From Flavobacterium wongokense (lineage in GTDB: Bacteria > Bacteroidota > Bacteroidia > Flavobacteriales > Flavobacteriaceae): DNA of 64,000 nt. Positions 41,279 to 51,606 of this stretch are shown here, one piece after another (positions within the stretch are counted from its first letter, which is position 1; every line of letters begins with the position of its first letter). Below the pieces are notes generated by a model. The model did not search any database, had not been told where the DNA came from, and saw only the letters and a list, made by a program, of their open reading frames with translations. A program made the translations under genes and the position numbers. Location: contig NZ_JAKIHP010000001.1 in the NCBI RefSeq assembly GCF_021608265.1, forward strand, positions 62,001 to 126,000, in the 5' to 3' direction.

Positions 41279-44200
41279 TTATCTTTTAATTACTCTTAAA
41301 GTTTTCACTTCACTTCCTTGAGTTACAATTACATTGTAAACTCCTGAAGGGTAACGATCTCCTACTTGTAATCCTGATACTTCATCTGCATTAACCTCAC
41401 GTTGTTCGATTAATTTTCCAGTCATATCATAGATAGCTACTGCTACTTTGCTTTCACTTGAAGTTGTCATATCTAAGTTAAAGTTTTCGCTAAATGGATT
41501 AGGATAAGCTTTAACAATCATAGGATTTTTAACTTCAGTTACTGGAGCTTCGATTTTACAATCAGCACCTCTTGTAACAGTGAATGTTGCACAAACGCTA
41601 TCTGAATTACAGTTACCTGTAATGCTATAAGTAACTCTTACTGTACCTCCGTAAGTCCAGCTTGGTGCTACTCTGTTGTCTCCACTAAATACTGCAGTTG
41701 AACTACATCCTGAACTTACAGTTGTAAACTGGCATAACCATGCATTGAACGCTACGTTAAGTGCATATTGGCTATTGAAGTGAGTGTTTGCATAAGTCAC
41801 ATTAGATGGACCTGCAACATCTACACCACCACCTGCGGTAACTGTAAATCTTCTGGTTACTGTGTAAGTTCCACTAACAGTAGTAGTCTGACCACCACAA
41901 GTAACAACAGTTTGTCCACAACCACCTCCGGTGTAAGTCCAAGTAACATCTGCATAACCACCACAAGCTGATGGAATTGTACGAGATGCACCATTGTTTG
42001 TCAACGTTCCGTTTCCACCACTTACAGTAGCCGAAGTAAGGAATGATGCCCATGCAGCATTAACCTGTGCCTGAGTTTTACAAGATGGAAGTGTTACATT
42101 GTTAACATTGATAGTAACTGATGTTGAACCACCACCGATAGTAAATCTCTTAGTACATGTCATATTATTGCTGCTTCCACAACCTGACTGCTGACCACAA
42201 GAACCTACTGTGTAAGTCCAAGTTACATCTGCATATTGTCCACATGTAGTTGGCATAGCTGGAGAAGTTCTTGTCAATGTTCCATTACATCCACCGTCTG
42301 CGGTAGTTGAATTCAAGAATGCATTCCAAGCAGCAGTAATCTGAGCCTGAGTGCTGTTTGCAGCAACTGTTACATTGCTTCCACAGTTGAACACAACTTG
42401 AGATGGAGCTTCTACTCTGAATCTTCTAGTGATAGATTGTGAATTTGTACTTCCACATCCTGACTGTTGTCCACAAGAAGCTGTAGTAGCAGTCCAAGTA
42501 ACATCTACATATCCTCCGCATAATGCTGGTGCACTACATTGAGTTCTTGTTAATGTAGTACCACATCCACCTGTTACAGTAGTTGAAGCTAAGAACGCGT
42601 TCCAAGCTGCAGTCAATTCTGCTTGAGTACTACATGCTGGTACAGTTACATTGCTTCCAGCGCTGAAAGTAATTGGAGCTGGAGCTGCAACAGTAAATCT
42701 TCTGGTAATTGACTGTGAATTTGAAGTTCCACAACCTGATTGTTGACCACATGATCCTACTGTATAAGTCCAAGTCACGTCTACATATCCACCACATAAT
42801 GATGGCGCACTACAAGATGATCTTGTTAATACTCCTCCACAACCACCTGTTGCAGTAGGCGAGTTCAAGAACGCTGTCCATGCTGCGTTCAATTGAGCCT
42901 GAGTGCTACATGCTGGCAATGTAAAGTTGTTTGCTGTAAGAACTACCGGTGCCGGTGGAGTTACAGTAAACGTTCTTGTACAAGATTGAGTTGAAGTTTG
43001 TCCTCCACATGCTGTAGAAGTATAAGTCCAGGTAACATTTACAGATCCACCACATGATGATGGTGTAGAAGCTGATGTTCTTGAGAACACTCCATTACAT
43101 CCACCACTTGCAGTAGTAGAAGCTAAGAATGCATACCAAGCATTATTTACCTGAGTTTGTGAGCTACATGCTGGGATAGTTACATCTGTTCCACAGTTGA
43201 ATACAACTGGTGTAGATGCAGCTACAGTAAATCTCTTAGTACAAGTTAACTGGTTATTAGCACCACAACCTGACTGAGTTCCACAAGAAGCAACTGTATA
43301 AGTCCAAGTCACATCTACATAACCTCCACAAGCTGGTGGTACAGTAGCATTAGATCTTGTTAATACACCTCCACATCCACCACTAGCAGTAGTAGAGTTT
43401 AAGAATGCATTCCAAGCTGTATTGATTTGAGCTTGTGTACTACATGCTGCAACAGTTACGTTAGTTCCACAGTTGAATACCACTTGAGATGGTGCTGCTA
43501 CTGTAAATCTCTTAGTACATGTTACAGTGTTGGTGCTTCCACATCCTGATTGTTGACCACATGAAGCTACAGTGTAAGTCCATGTTACATCTTTATAACC
43601 TCCACAAATAGATGGTGCTGTAGTTGCATTGTTTGTCAATACACCTCCACAACCTCCACTAGCTGTAGTAGACGCTAAGAATGTTGCCCATGCTGCATCA
43701 ACCTGTGCTTGTGTGCTACAAGCTGGTACAGTTACGTTAGTTCCACAATGGAACGCTACCTGAGCTGGAGCAGCTACAGTAAATCTTCTTGTACAATGTA
43801 CTGAATTAGTGCTTCCACATCCTGATTGAGGACCACAAGAAGCTACAGTATAAGTCCAAGTTACATCTACATAACCTCCACACAATGATGGTGCGCTACA
43901 TGAAGTTCTTGTAAGTACTCCTCCACAACCACCTGTTGCAGTTGTTGAGTTTAAGAATGCTGTCCAAGCTGCATTTAATTGAGCCTGAGTGCTACATGCT
44001 GGTAATGTTACATTCTCTCCACAAGTAATCACTACCGGAGCAGGAGCTGCTACAGTAAATGTTCTTGTACATGATTGAGTTTGTCCACATGAACCTACAG
44101 TATAAGTCCAAGTTACACTAGCTGAACCACCACAAATTGATGGTGCCTGCGCTGGAGTTCTTGTCAATACTCCATTACATCCGCCAGAAGCAGTTGTTGA

Positions 44201-47200
44201 AGCCAAGAATGCTGTCCAAGCTGCATTTACCTGAGCTTGAGTGCTGCATGAAGGAACTGTTACATCAGTTCCACAGTTGAATACAACTGCTGGTGCTGCA
44301 CCAATAGTAAATGTTCTTGTAATTGTAGAACCTTCATAACATTTGTCAGTAACTCTATAAGTTACAGTTACAGTTCCACCACAATAAGCTGGTGCTTGTG
44401 GTGTTCCTTCACCAAAACTTCCAACTGGAGCACATCCTCCGCTTACAGAGAATCCTGCTAACCAAGCGTTGAATGCTGCCGTAGCTGCTGCCTGATTTGC
44501 ATATGCACATGCATTTGAAGTAAAGTTTGCAGAACCGTTAACCACAACAGCTGGTGCTGGTGTAATTGTAAATGTTCTTGTGATTGAAGAACCTTGGTAA
44601 CATTTATCAGTAACGTTATAAGTAACTGATACTGTTCCTCCGCAATAAGCTGGAGCCTGTGGTTGTCCATAAGATCCAGATGGAGCACATCCTCCGCTTA
44701 CAGAGAATTGAGCTAACCAAGCGTTGAACGCTGCTGTAGCTGCTGCCTGATCTGCATAAGTACATGCTGCTGAAGTACTGTTTTCTGGTCCGTTAACTAC
44801 AACAGCTGGTGCTGGTGTGATTGTAAACGTTCTAGTAATAGTACCTCCTTCGTAACATCTGTCAGTAACTCTATAAGTTACAGTTACTGTTCCACCACAA
44901 TATGCTGGCGCCTGTGGAGTACCTTCTCCAAAGCTTCCAACTGGTGCACATCCTCCACTTACAGTGAATCCTGCTAACCATGCAGTGAATGCTGCATTAG
45001 CTGCATCCTGGTTTGCATAAGTACATGCATTTGAAGTACTGTTTTCTGGTCCGTTAACTACAACAGCAGGAGCTGGTGTAATTGTAAATATAGCTGTTAC
45101 TGTACCTGTATAACAGTTGTCTGTAACATTATAAGTAACACAAACAGAACCACCACACAATGCTGGAGGCACTGGCTGACCTTGTACTGTTCCAACTGGT
45201 GAACATCCTCCACTTACAGTAAATCCTGCCAACCATGCTGCAAATGCAGTATTTAAGGCTTCTTGATTTGCGTAAGCACAAGCACTAGTTGTCAGACCAT
45301 TTGCATTGATAACAACTGGTGCAGCTGGTGTGATTGTAAATGTTCTAGTGTATGTTGTAGTTTGATAACATTTATCTGTTACTGTATAAGTAACAGTTAC
45401 TGATCCACCACAGTGTGCTGGAGCTGGAGCTATTTCTCCGAAGCTTCCGATTGGTGCACATCCTCCACTTACTGTAAATCCTTGTAACCAAGTATTGAAT
45501 GCTGCAACAGCATCATCTTGAGTTGCATAAGAACAAGCAGTTGTTGTACTATTTTCAGGTACATTAACTACTACAGCTGGTGCTGGTGTGATTGTAAATG
45601 TTCTTGTAATTGAAGATCCTTCGTAACATTTATCAGTAACTCTATAAGTTACAGATACTGTTCCTCCACAATAAGCTGGTGCCTGTGGTGTACCTTCTCC
45701 AAAGCTTCCAACTGGCGCACATCCTCCGCTTACAGAGAATTGAGCTAACCAAGCGTTGAATGCTGCTGTAGCTGCTGCCTGATCTGCATAAGAACAAGCA
45801 CTTGCAGTACTATTTTCCGGTCCGTTTACTACAACAGCTGGTGCTGGTGTAATTGTAAATGTTCTTGTAATTGAAGAACCATCGTAACATTTATCAGAAA
45901 CTCTGTAAGTTACTTCAACTGTACCACCACAATAAGCCGGAGCTTGTGGCTGTCCGTAAGATCCAGATGGTGCACATCCTCCACTTACAGAGAACTGAGC
46001 CAACCAAGCGTTGAATGCTGCTGTAGCTGCTGCCTGATCTGCATAAGTACATGCTGCTGAAGTACTGTTTTCTGGTCCATTTACCAAAACTGCTGGTGCT
46101 GGTGTAATAGTAAATGTTCTAGTGTACGTCGTTGTTTCATAACATTTATCAGTTACTGTATAAGTAACAGACACTGTTCCACCACAATATGCTGGTGCTT
46201 GTGGAGTACCTTCTCCGAAACTTCCAACTGGTGCACATCCTCCGCTTACAGAGAATCCTGCTAACCATGCAGTGAATGCTGCATTAGCTGCATCCTGATT
46301 TGCATAAGTACAAGCATTTGAAGTGCTATCTTGTGAAGTTGTCACATTAACAGCTGGTGCTGGTGTGATAGTGAAAGTTCTAACGATGAATGAACCTTGG
46401 TAACATTTATCAATAACTGAGTAAGATACAGAAACTGTACCACCGCAATATGCTGGTGCATTTATTGGTGCTGTTGGTGATCCTCCTAATATTGAAAGAA
46501 CTCCAACTGGCGCGCATCCTCCACTTACAGAGAACTGAGCTAACCATGCAGTGAATGCTGCATTAGCTGCATCCTGGTTTGCATAAGTACATGCGTTTGA
46601 AGTACTGTTTTCTGGTCCGTTTACTACAACAGCTGGTGCTGGAGTAATTGTAAATGTTCTTGTAATTACAATTGGCTCATAACATCTATCAGTAACTGTA
46701 TAAGTAACTGTAGTTGTTCCTCCACAATATTGTGGTGCAGAAGGAGTACCTTCTCCAAAGCTTCCAACTGGATTAATTCCTCCACTTACAGAGAACTGAG
46801 CTAACCATGCTGCGAATGCTGCGTCAGCTGCTGCTTGGTCTGCATAGATACATGCATTTGAAGAAGTGCTTTCTGGAGCATTAATCACCGGTGGATTAAC
46901 TGGTGTAATTGTAAATGTTCTTGTAATTGAAGTTGTTTCATAACATTTATCAGTTACTGTATAAGTAACAGATACTGTTCCTCCACAATAGTAAGGAGCT
47001 GATGGCTGACCATAAGATCCAGATGGAGCACATCCTCCACTTACAGAGAACTGAGCTAACCATGCTGCAAACGCTGCGTCTGCTGCTGCCTGATCTGCAT
47101 AAGCACTAGCAGATGTAGTACTGTCAGCTGGTCCGGTTACGATAACAGCAGGTGGTGCTGTAATAGTAAAGGTTGCTGTATGAGTTGTTGTTTCATAACA

Positions 47201-50200
47201 TTTATCAGTAACTGTGTAAGTAACTGTTCTTGTTCCTCCACAATATGGTGGTGGTGTTGGCTGTCCATAAGACCCAACCGGCGCACATCCTCCACTTACT
47301 GAGAACCCTGTTAACCATGCTGCGAAAGCTGCATCAGCTGCTGCCTGGTTTGCATAAGAACAAGCTGGTGAAGTACTATCTTGTGCAGATGTTACAACAA
47401 CAGCTGGTGCTGCAGTAATTGTAAATGTTCTTGTAATTGAAGTACCATCGTAACATTTATCAGAAACTCTGTAAGTTACTTCAACCGTACCACCACAAAA
47501 TGCTGGTGCCTGTGGTTGTCCATAAGATGCAGATGGTGCACATCCTCCACTTACAGTAAACTGAGCTAACCAAGCATTGAATGCTGCAGTAGCTGCTGCC
47601 TGATCTGCGTAGATACATGCATTTGTTGTACTGTTTTCTGGTCCGTTTACAATAACAGCTGGTGCTGGTGTAATAGTGAATGTCGCTGTGTATGTTGTAG
47701 TTTGGTAACATTTATCAGTAACTGTATAAGTAACTGTTGTTGCTCCACCACAATAAGCTGGCGCAGAAGGAGTACCTTCTCCGAAGCTTCCTACTGGTGC
47801 ACATCCTCCACTTACAGAGAATCCTGCTAACCATGCAGTGAATGCTGCGTTAGCTGCATCCTGATTTGCATAGATACATGCACTTGTAGTATTGTTTTGT
47901 GCTTGTAATACAACAACTGCTGGTGCAGGAGTTATAGTGAAAGTTCTAGTAATAGTAGAACCTTGGTAACATTTATCAGAAACATTATAAGTAACTGTTA
48001 CTGTACCACCACAATAAGCTGGTGCTTGTGGCTCTCCATAAGATCCAGATGGCGCACATCCTCCGCTTACAGTGAACTGAGCTAACCAAGCATTGAATGC
48101 TGCCGTAGCTGCTGCCTGATCTGCATAGATACATGCATTTGTAGTACTGTTTTCTGGTCCGTTAACGATAACAGCCGGAGCTGGTGTAATGATGAAAACT
48201 CTTGTAATTGAAGCTCCTTCATAACATTTATCAGTAACTCTGTAGGTAACACTTGTTGTTCCTCCACAGTAAGGTGGTGCAACTGGCTCTCCATAAGATC
48301 CAGATGGTGCACATCCTCCGCTTACAGTAAACCCTGCCAACCATGCATTGAAAGCTGCAGTAGCTTCATCTTGGTTTGCATAAGTACAAGCATTTGTAGT
48401 ATTGCTTTGTGGTGCATTAATTACAACTGCAGGTGCTGGTGTAATTGTGAATGTTCTTGTAATTGAAGAACCTTCGTAACATTTATCAGTAACATTATAA
48501 GTAACTGAAATTGTTCCACCACAATAAGCTGGTGCCTGTGGCTGTCCGTAAGATCCAACAGGTGCACATCCTCCACTTACAGTGAATGATGCCAACCAAG
48601 CATTGAATGCTGCAGTAGCTGCTGCCTGGTCTGCATAGATACATGCATTTGTAGTAACATCTGATGGTCCGTTTACAATAACAGCTGGCGCTGGAGTGAT
48701 TGTAAATGTTCTTGTAATTGAAGAACCTTCGTAGCATCTATCAGAAACCCTGTAAGTAACTGAAACTGTTCCACCACAATAAGCTGGTGCTTGTGGCTCT
48801 CCATAAGATCCTGATGGTGCACATCCTCCGCTTACAGTAAACTGAGCTAACCAAGCATTGAATGCTGCTGTAGCTGCTGCCTGATCTGCATAGATACATG
48901 CGTTTGTAGTTGAGTCAACTGGTCCATTTACGATAACAGCTGGTGCTGGAGTGATTGTAAACGTTCTAGTGATTGAAGAACCATCGTAACATTTATCAGA
49001 AACATTATAAGTAACTGTTACTGTTCCACCACAATAAGCTGGTGCTTGTGGCTCTCCATAAGATCCAGATGGCGCGCATCCTCCACTTACAGTGAACTGA
49101 GCTAACCAAGCATTGAATGCTGCCGTAGCTGCTGCCTGATCTGCATAGATACATGCATTTGTAGTGCTGTTTTCAGGTCCGTTTACTACAACAGCTGGTG
49201 CTGGTGTAATTGTAAACACTCTTGTATATGTTGTAGTTTGGTAACACTTATCAGTAACCGTATAAATTACTGTAGTTGCTCCTCCACAATATGCTGGTGC
49301 CTGTGGTGTACCTTCTCCAAAACTTCCAACTGGTGCACATCCTCCGCTTACAGAGAATCCTGCTAACCATGCATTGAAAGCTGCTGTCGCTGCATCTTGA
49401 TTTGCATAGATACATGCATTTGTAGTACTGTCTGGTGATGTTATCACATTAACAGCTGGTGCTGGTGTGATTGTGAAAGTTCTTGTAATTGTAGAACCTT
49501 GGTAACATCTGTCAGTTACATTGTAAACAACTGTAGTTGTTCCTCCACAAAATGGTGGCGCAACTGGTTGTCCATAATTTCCAACAGGTGCACATCCACC
49601 AGTAGCAGTGAACTGAGCTAACCAAGCATTGAATGCTGCTGTCGCTGCTGCCTGATCTGCATAAGTACATGCATTTGTAGTACTGTTTGCTGGTCCGTTA
49701 ACTACAACAGCTGGTGCTGGTGTAATTGTGAAAGTTCTTGTAATTGTAGAACCTGGGTAACATCTGTCTGTTACGTTGTAAACAACTGTAGTTGTTCCTC
49801 CACAAAATGGTGGTGCAACTGGTTGTCCATAATTTCCAACAGGTGCACATCCTCCAGTTGCAGTAAACTGAGCTAACCAAGCATTGAATGCAGCTATAGC
49901 TGCATCTTGATTTGCATAGATACATGCATTTGTTGTACTGTTTTCCGGTCCGTTAACGATAACCGCTGGCGGTGTCGGTACAGTAAATGTACTTGAACAA
50001 GTTACTGGCTCTACCGCGCAACGCTCAGTAGCACTCCATGTAACAGTAATAGTTCCTCCGCAAGCATTTGGCGCATTAGGCGCGCTTGGAGTTCTTGTAA
50101 TAACTGGTGAAGTTCCTCCAGTAAAACTAAATGTTGCCAACCATGCATTAAAAGCAGTATTAACCGCATCCTGTGTTAAACATGGAGCAGTTGTAAATGG

Positions 50201-51004
50201 TTGTGGGCATGTTAAAACAACCGGGTTGTATGCTGGTTGAGTAATAGTTTGAGATGTTGTAGCAATACAACCTTCTGCTGATTCACAAACAATGGTGTAA
50301 GTGATTCCTGCTTCGCTTCCTGCTAAACCAGGGAATACTCCTGTTGTATTAGTAGGTCCACTTGGTAAAAGAGTGTAAGTGTACTGACCTATATCAGAAA
50401 ATTGACCTACCGCTGTAAGGGTCGAAGTTTGACCAAAACATAAGATAGGTGAGTAAGATGATGTAACCGCAACTTTAGAAATCGAAACTGATTTACTACA
50501 TTCACAAACTGTCGATGGTGAACTTGTCGTATTGGTTGCATTTAATTGTAAGTTGAATTCTGGAGTTCCTGAACCAGGAAACACCATCAAAGATTGCGTA
50601 GTTCTATTCGTAAACGCATTGTAAGTAACAGGACCGTAGCTTCTAATAAAAGCTCCAGAAGAGTTACTTGGAAAAGAATATGCAAAATTTGTATTAAACG
50701 TCCCGTCTGTGAGACCTGTAAGTGGATTAACGCCGATAACAGGCACTCCACTTCTTGCTACTTCAATATTGATAAGGATATCACCCGAAGTATCATTTGC
50801 GTCAGCTACAGCACAAGCCTCAAGTGGTCCTATAAGGTTACAGGATGGCACTAGGGTACCTTGTGCAGAGACTCCTTGAATAAAGGATCCCATAAATAGC
50901 ATCAAAACTAAAAGGAATTTAAAATTACCTTTCCAGCTTTCGATACAACAATAGAAACGATCTTTGAATCTGGTTTCTACACTGAATAAAGTTGAATTTT
51001 TCAT
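41279..51004 (-). CDS. Giant HYR-like repeat T9SS surface protein (3241 residues)
   Basis: The signal peptide is unusual: about 25 polar residues precede the hydrophobic core (GNFKFLLVLMLFMGSF), and cleavage is likely after VSAQ (about 48). Residues 53-178 form a domain that opens CNLIGPLEAC and closes CECSKSVSI. A SprB/PKD-like module follows (179-260, PILCFGQTSTL). Next come one HYR-like unit, then 22 four-Cys units of about 86 residues (from about 346), then about 10 related units with NCGTDVTVPSCSTQ-type starts. The last 75 residues are a type A sorting domain (YPNPFSENFNLDMTT ... SGVYNVIVTQGSEV). It should be a long surface fibre. The start is 15 bp after the small gene at 51020; the two form an operon. 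Confidence 0.85.
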   Translation of the reverse strand: MKNSTLFSVETRFKDRFYCCIESWKGNFKFLLVLMLFMGSFIQGVSAQGTLVPSCNLIGPLEACAVADANDTSGDILINIEVARSGVPVIGVNPLTGLTDGTFNTNFAYSFPSNSSGAFIRSYGPVTYNAFTNRTTQSLMVFPGSGTPEFNLQLNATNTTSSPSTVCECSKSVSISKVAVTSSYSPILCFGQTSTLTAVGQFSDIGQYTYTLLPSGPTNTTGVFPGLAGSEAGITYTIVCESAEGCIATTSQTITQPAYNPVVLTCPQPFTTAPCLTQDAVNTAFNAWLATFSFTGGTSPVITRTPSAPNAPNACGGTITVTWSATERCAVEPVTCSSTFTVPTPPAVIVNGPENSTTNACIYANQDAAIAAFNAWLAQFTATGGCAPVGNYGQPVAPPFCGGTTTVVYNVTDRCYPGSTITRTFTITPAPAVVVNGPANSTTNACTYADQAAATAAFNAWLAQFTATGGCAPVGNYGQPVAPPFCGGTTTVVYNVTDRCYQGSTITRTFTITPAPAVNVITSPDSTTNACIYANQDAATAAFNAWLAGFSVSGGCAPVGSFGEGTPQAPAYCGGATTVIYTVTDKCYQTTTYTRVFTITPAPAVVVNGPENSTTNACIYADQAAATAAFNAWLAQFTVSGGCAPSGSYGEPQAPAYCGGTVTVTYNVSDKCYDGSSITRTFTITPAPAVIVNGPVDSTTNACIYADQAAATAAFNAWLAQFTVSGGCAPSGSYGEPQAPAYCGGTVSVTYRVSDRCYEGSSITRTFTITPAPAVIVNGPSDVTTNACIYADQAAATAAFNAWLASFTVSGGCAPVGSYGQPQAPAYCGGTISVTYNVTDKCYEGSSITRTFTITPAPAVVINAPQSNTTNACTYANQDEATAAFNAWLAGFTVSGGCAPSGSYGEPVAPPYCGGTTSVTYRVTDKCYEGASITRVFIITPAPAVIVNGPENSTTNACIYADQAAATAAFNAWLAQFTVSGGCAPSGSYGEPQAPAYCGGTVTVTYNVSDKCYQGSTITRTFTITPAPAVVVLQAQNNTTSACIYANQDAANAAFTAWLAGFSVSGGCAPVGSFGEGTPSAPAYCGGATTVTYTVTDKCYQTTTYTATFTITPAPAVIVNGPENSTTNACIYADQAAATAAFNAWLAQFTVSGGCAPSASYGQPQAPAFCGGTVEVTYRVSDKCYDGTSITRTFTITAAPAVVVTSAQDSTSPACSYANQAAADAAFAAWLTGFSVSGGCAPVGSYGQPTPPPYCGGTRTVTYTVTDKCYETTTHTATFTITAPPAVIVTGPADSTTSASAYADQAAADAAFAAWLAQFSVSGGCAPSGSYGQPSAPYYCGGTVSVTYTVTDKCYETTSITRTFTITPVNPPVINAPESTSSNACIYADQAAADAAFAAWLAQFSVSGGINPVGSFGEGTPSAPQYCGGTTTVTYTVTDRCYEPIVITRTFTITPAPAVVVNGPENSTSNACTYANQDAANAAFTAWLAQFSVSGGCAPVGVLSILGGSPTAPINAPAYCGGTVSVSYSVIDKCYQGSFIVRTFTITPAPAVNVTTSQDSTSNACTYANQDAANAAFTAWLAGFSVSGGCAPVGSFGEGTPQAPAYCGGTVSVTYTVTDKCYETTTYTRTFTITPAPAVLVNGPENSTSAACTYADQAAATAAFNAWLAQFSVSGGCAPSGSYGQPQAPAYCGGTVEVTYRVSDKCYDGSSITRTFTITPAPAVVVNGPENSTASACSYADQAAATAAFNAWLAQFSVSGGCAPVGSFGEGTPQAPAYCGGTVSVTYRVTDKCYEGSSITRTFTITPAPAVVVNVPENSTTTACSYATQDDAVAAFNTWLQGFTVSGGCAPIGSFGEIAPAPAHCGGSVTVTYTVTDKCYQTTTYTRTFTITPAAPVVINANGLTTSACAYANQEALNTAFAAWLAGFTVSGGCSPVGTVQGQPVPPALCGGSVCVTYNVTDNCYTGTVTAIFTITPAPAVVVNGPENSTSNACTYANQDAANAAFTAWLAGFTVSGGCAPVGSFGEGTPQAPAYCGGTVTVTYRVTDRCYEGGTITRTFTITPAPAVVVNGPENSTSAACTYADQAAATAAFNAWLAQFSVSGGCAPSGSYGQPQAPAYCGGTVSVTYNVTDKCYQGSSITRTFTITPAPAVVVNGSANFTSNACAYANQAAATAAFNAWLAGFSVSGGCAPVGSFGEGTPQAPAYCGGTVTVTYRVTDKCYEGSTITRTFTIGAAPAVVFNCGTDVTVPSCSTQAQVNAAWTAFLASTTASGGCNGVLTRTPAQAPSICGGSASVTWTYTVGSCGQTQSCTRTFTVAAPAPVVITCGENVTLPACSTQAQLNAAWTAFLNSTTATGGCGGVLTRTSCSAPSLCGGYVDVTWTYTVASCGPQSGCGSTNSVHCTRRFTVAAPAQVAFHCGTNVTVPACSTQAQVDAAWATFLASTTASGGCGGVLTNNATTAPSICGGYKDVTWTYTVASCGQQSGCGSTNTVTCTKRFTVAAPSQVVFNCGTNVTVAACSTQAQINTAWNAFLNSTTASGGCGGVLTRSNATVPPACGGYVDVTWTYTVASCGTQSGCGANNQLTCTKRFTVAASTPVVFNCGTDVTIPACSSQTQVNNAWYAFLASTTASGGCNGVFSRTSASTPSSCGGSVNVTWTYTSTACGGQTSTQSCTRTFTVTPPAPVVLTANNFTLPACSTQAQLNAAWTAFLNSPTATGGCGGVLTRSSCSAPSLCGGYVDVTWTYTVGSCGQQSGCGTSNSQSITRRFTVAAPAPITFSAGSNVTVPACSTQAELTAAWNAFLASTTVTGGCGTTLTRTQCSAPALCGGYVDVTWTATTASCGQQSGCGSTNSQSITRRFRVEAPSQVVFNCGSNVTVAANSTQAQITAAWNAFLNSTTADGGCNGTLTRTSPAMPTTCGQYADVTWTYTVGSCGQQSGCGSSNNMTCTKRFTIGGGSTSVTINVNNVTLPSCKTQAQVNAAWASFLTSATVSGGNGTLTNNGASRTIPSACGGYADVTWTYTGGGCGQTVVTCGGQTTTVSGTYTVTRRFTVTAGGGVDVAGPSNVTYANTHFNSQYALNVAFNAWLCQFTTVSSGCSSTAVFSGDNRVAPSWTYGGTVRVTYSITGNCNSDSVCATFTVTRGADCKIEAPVTEVKNPMIVKAYPNPFSENFNLDMTTSSESKVAVAIYDMTGKLIEQREVNADEVSGLQVGDRYPSGVYNVIVTQGSEVKTLRVIKR
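41575..44290 (-). repeat. About 10 second-type HYR-like units in the giant gene
   Basis: Coding tandem repeat, about 250-290 bp per unit. Units open with patterns like VVFNCGTDVTVPSCSTQAQ and close with CTRRFTVAAPA. Several carry CGQQSGCGS inserts. The last, near the sorting domain, is the most diverged. Boundaries are approximate. Confidence 0.8.
44290..49969 (-). repeat. 22 tandem four-cysteine units in the giant gene
   Basis: Coding tandem repeat, about 258 bp per unit. A typical unit starts VVVNGPENSTTNACIYADQ and carries four Cys, in NAC, GGC, YCGG and DKCY or DRCY contexts. Unit 12 has lost the first Cys (TTSASAYADQ), and unit 13 replaces the second (SGGINPVG). Segments near 48000-48180 and 49020-49200 are almost identical at a spacing of 1020 bp (four units), so the array grows in multi-unit blocks. 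Confidence 0.88.
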
Positions 51005-51019
51005 GTAATGGTTTTTTAA

Positions 51020-51535
51020 TTAAAGATTACCGATAGAAACCGATTTCGTACAAGAACATGTTTTACTAGCTCCTCTCGAATCTGGCGGATTAATAACCGT
51101 TAACTTTACATTAAAGTTCCCGTTTTTATTCCCCGGATTAATAGTCATGTTTGGCTGGCCATTTTGCGTAGCAAAACTTGCCGCAGACGTATTAGACTTA
51201 AATTCCCATCTGTAGATTGTTCCAGGAACAGATCTAAGAACCTCAGAATTGATAGTGAAGTTGGATCCTCCGTCTCTAAGACGTTTGGCTTCCAAAACAC
51301 CATTCAAATTACAGGCAGGCTGTTGAGCAAATAAAAAGTTTGTAAATAGAAATAGTAAAACAAGCAAAAGATAGCTTGGTAATTTACTTTTCTTCTCAGA
51401 GTCAATGGAACTTGTAAGCTCTTGTGAGCGGTGCGCTCTACTAAAGTCCATTTTAAAGCCGTTTTCCTCTACAAGTAAATTGTAGTCTCGAATGTGTAAG
51501 CATCCCAGAAAATTCAATAAAGTACTGTTTTTCAT
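51020..51535 (-). CDS. Small secreted 'CNL domain' protein, partner of the giant (copy 1)
   Basis: 171 residues. A long polar N-terminus of about 53 residues precedes the hydrophobic core (SYLLLVLLFLFTNFLF), with cleavage likely after FAQ. The mature domain opens ACNLNGVLEA, has YRWEFKSNTSAASF and closes CSCTKSVSIGNL. This frame of motifs matches the N-terminal domain of the giant protein encoded 15 bp downstream. No T9SS sorting domain. The paralogue at 63486 lacks 37 residues of the N-terminal region. Function unknown; co-export or capping of the giant is a guess. Confidence 0.75.
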   Translation of the reverse strand: MKNSTLLNFLGCLHIRDYNLLVEENGFKMDFSRAHRSQELTSSIDSEKKSKLPSYLLLVLLFLFTNFLFAQQPACNLNGVLEAKRLRDGGSNFTINSEVLRSVPGTIYRWEFKSNTSAASFATQNGQPNMTINPGNKNGNFNVKLTVINPPDSRGASKTCSCTKSVSIGNL

Positions 51536-51579
51536 AATGATTAGGTATTAAATTTATACCACATCATGAATAGGCGCTA

Positions 51580-51606
51580 TTTAGTATTCGGTGAAAAAAT
51601 ATTAAA
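51580..51606. promoter_or_regulatory. Conserved inverted repeat upstream of cassette 1
   Basis: TTTAGTATT (51580-51588), 9-nt spacer, AATATTAAA (51598-51606), one mismatch between arms. The same element lies at the same distance before the paralogous cassette (63934-63960). TATACCACATCATGA at 51555-51569 is also shared (14 of 15 bases) and starts 20 bp before the coding start in both. Confidence 0.55.

Noticed and set aside
44290..49969. Regular repeats of about 258 bp that could suggest a CRISPR-like or satellite array
   Set aside because: They lie in one unbroken reading frame, have no short identical repeats with unique spacers, and encode a consistent protein unit.
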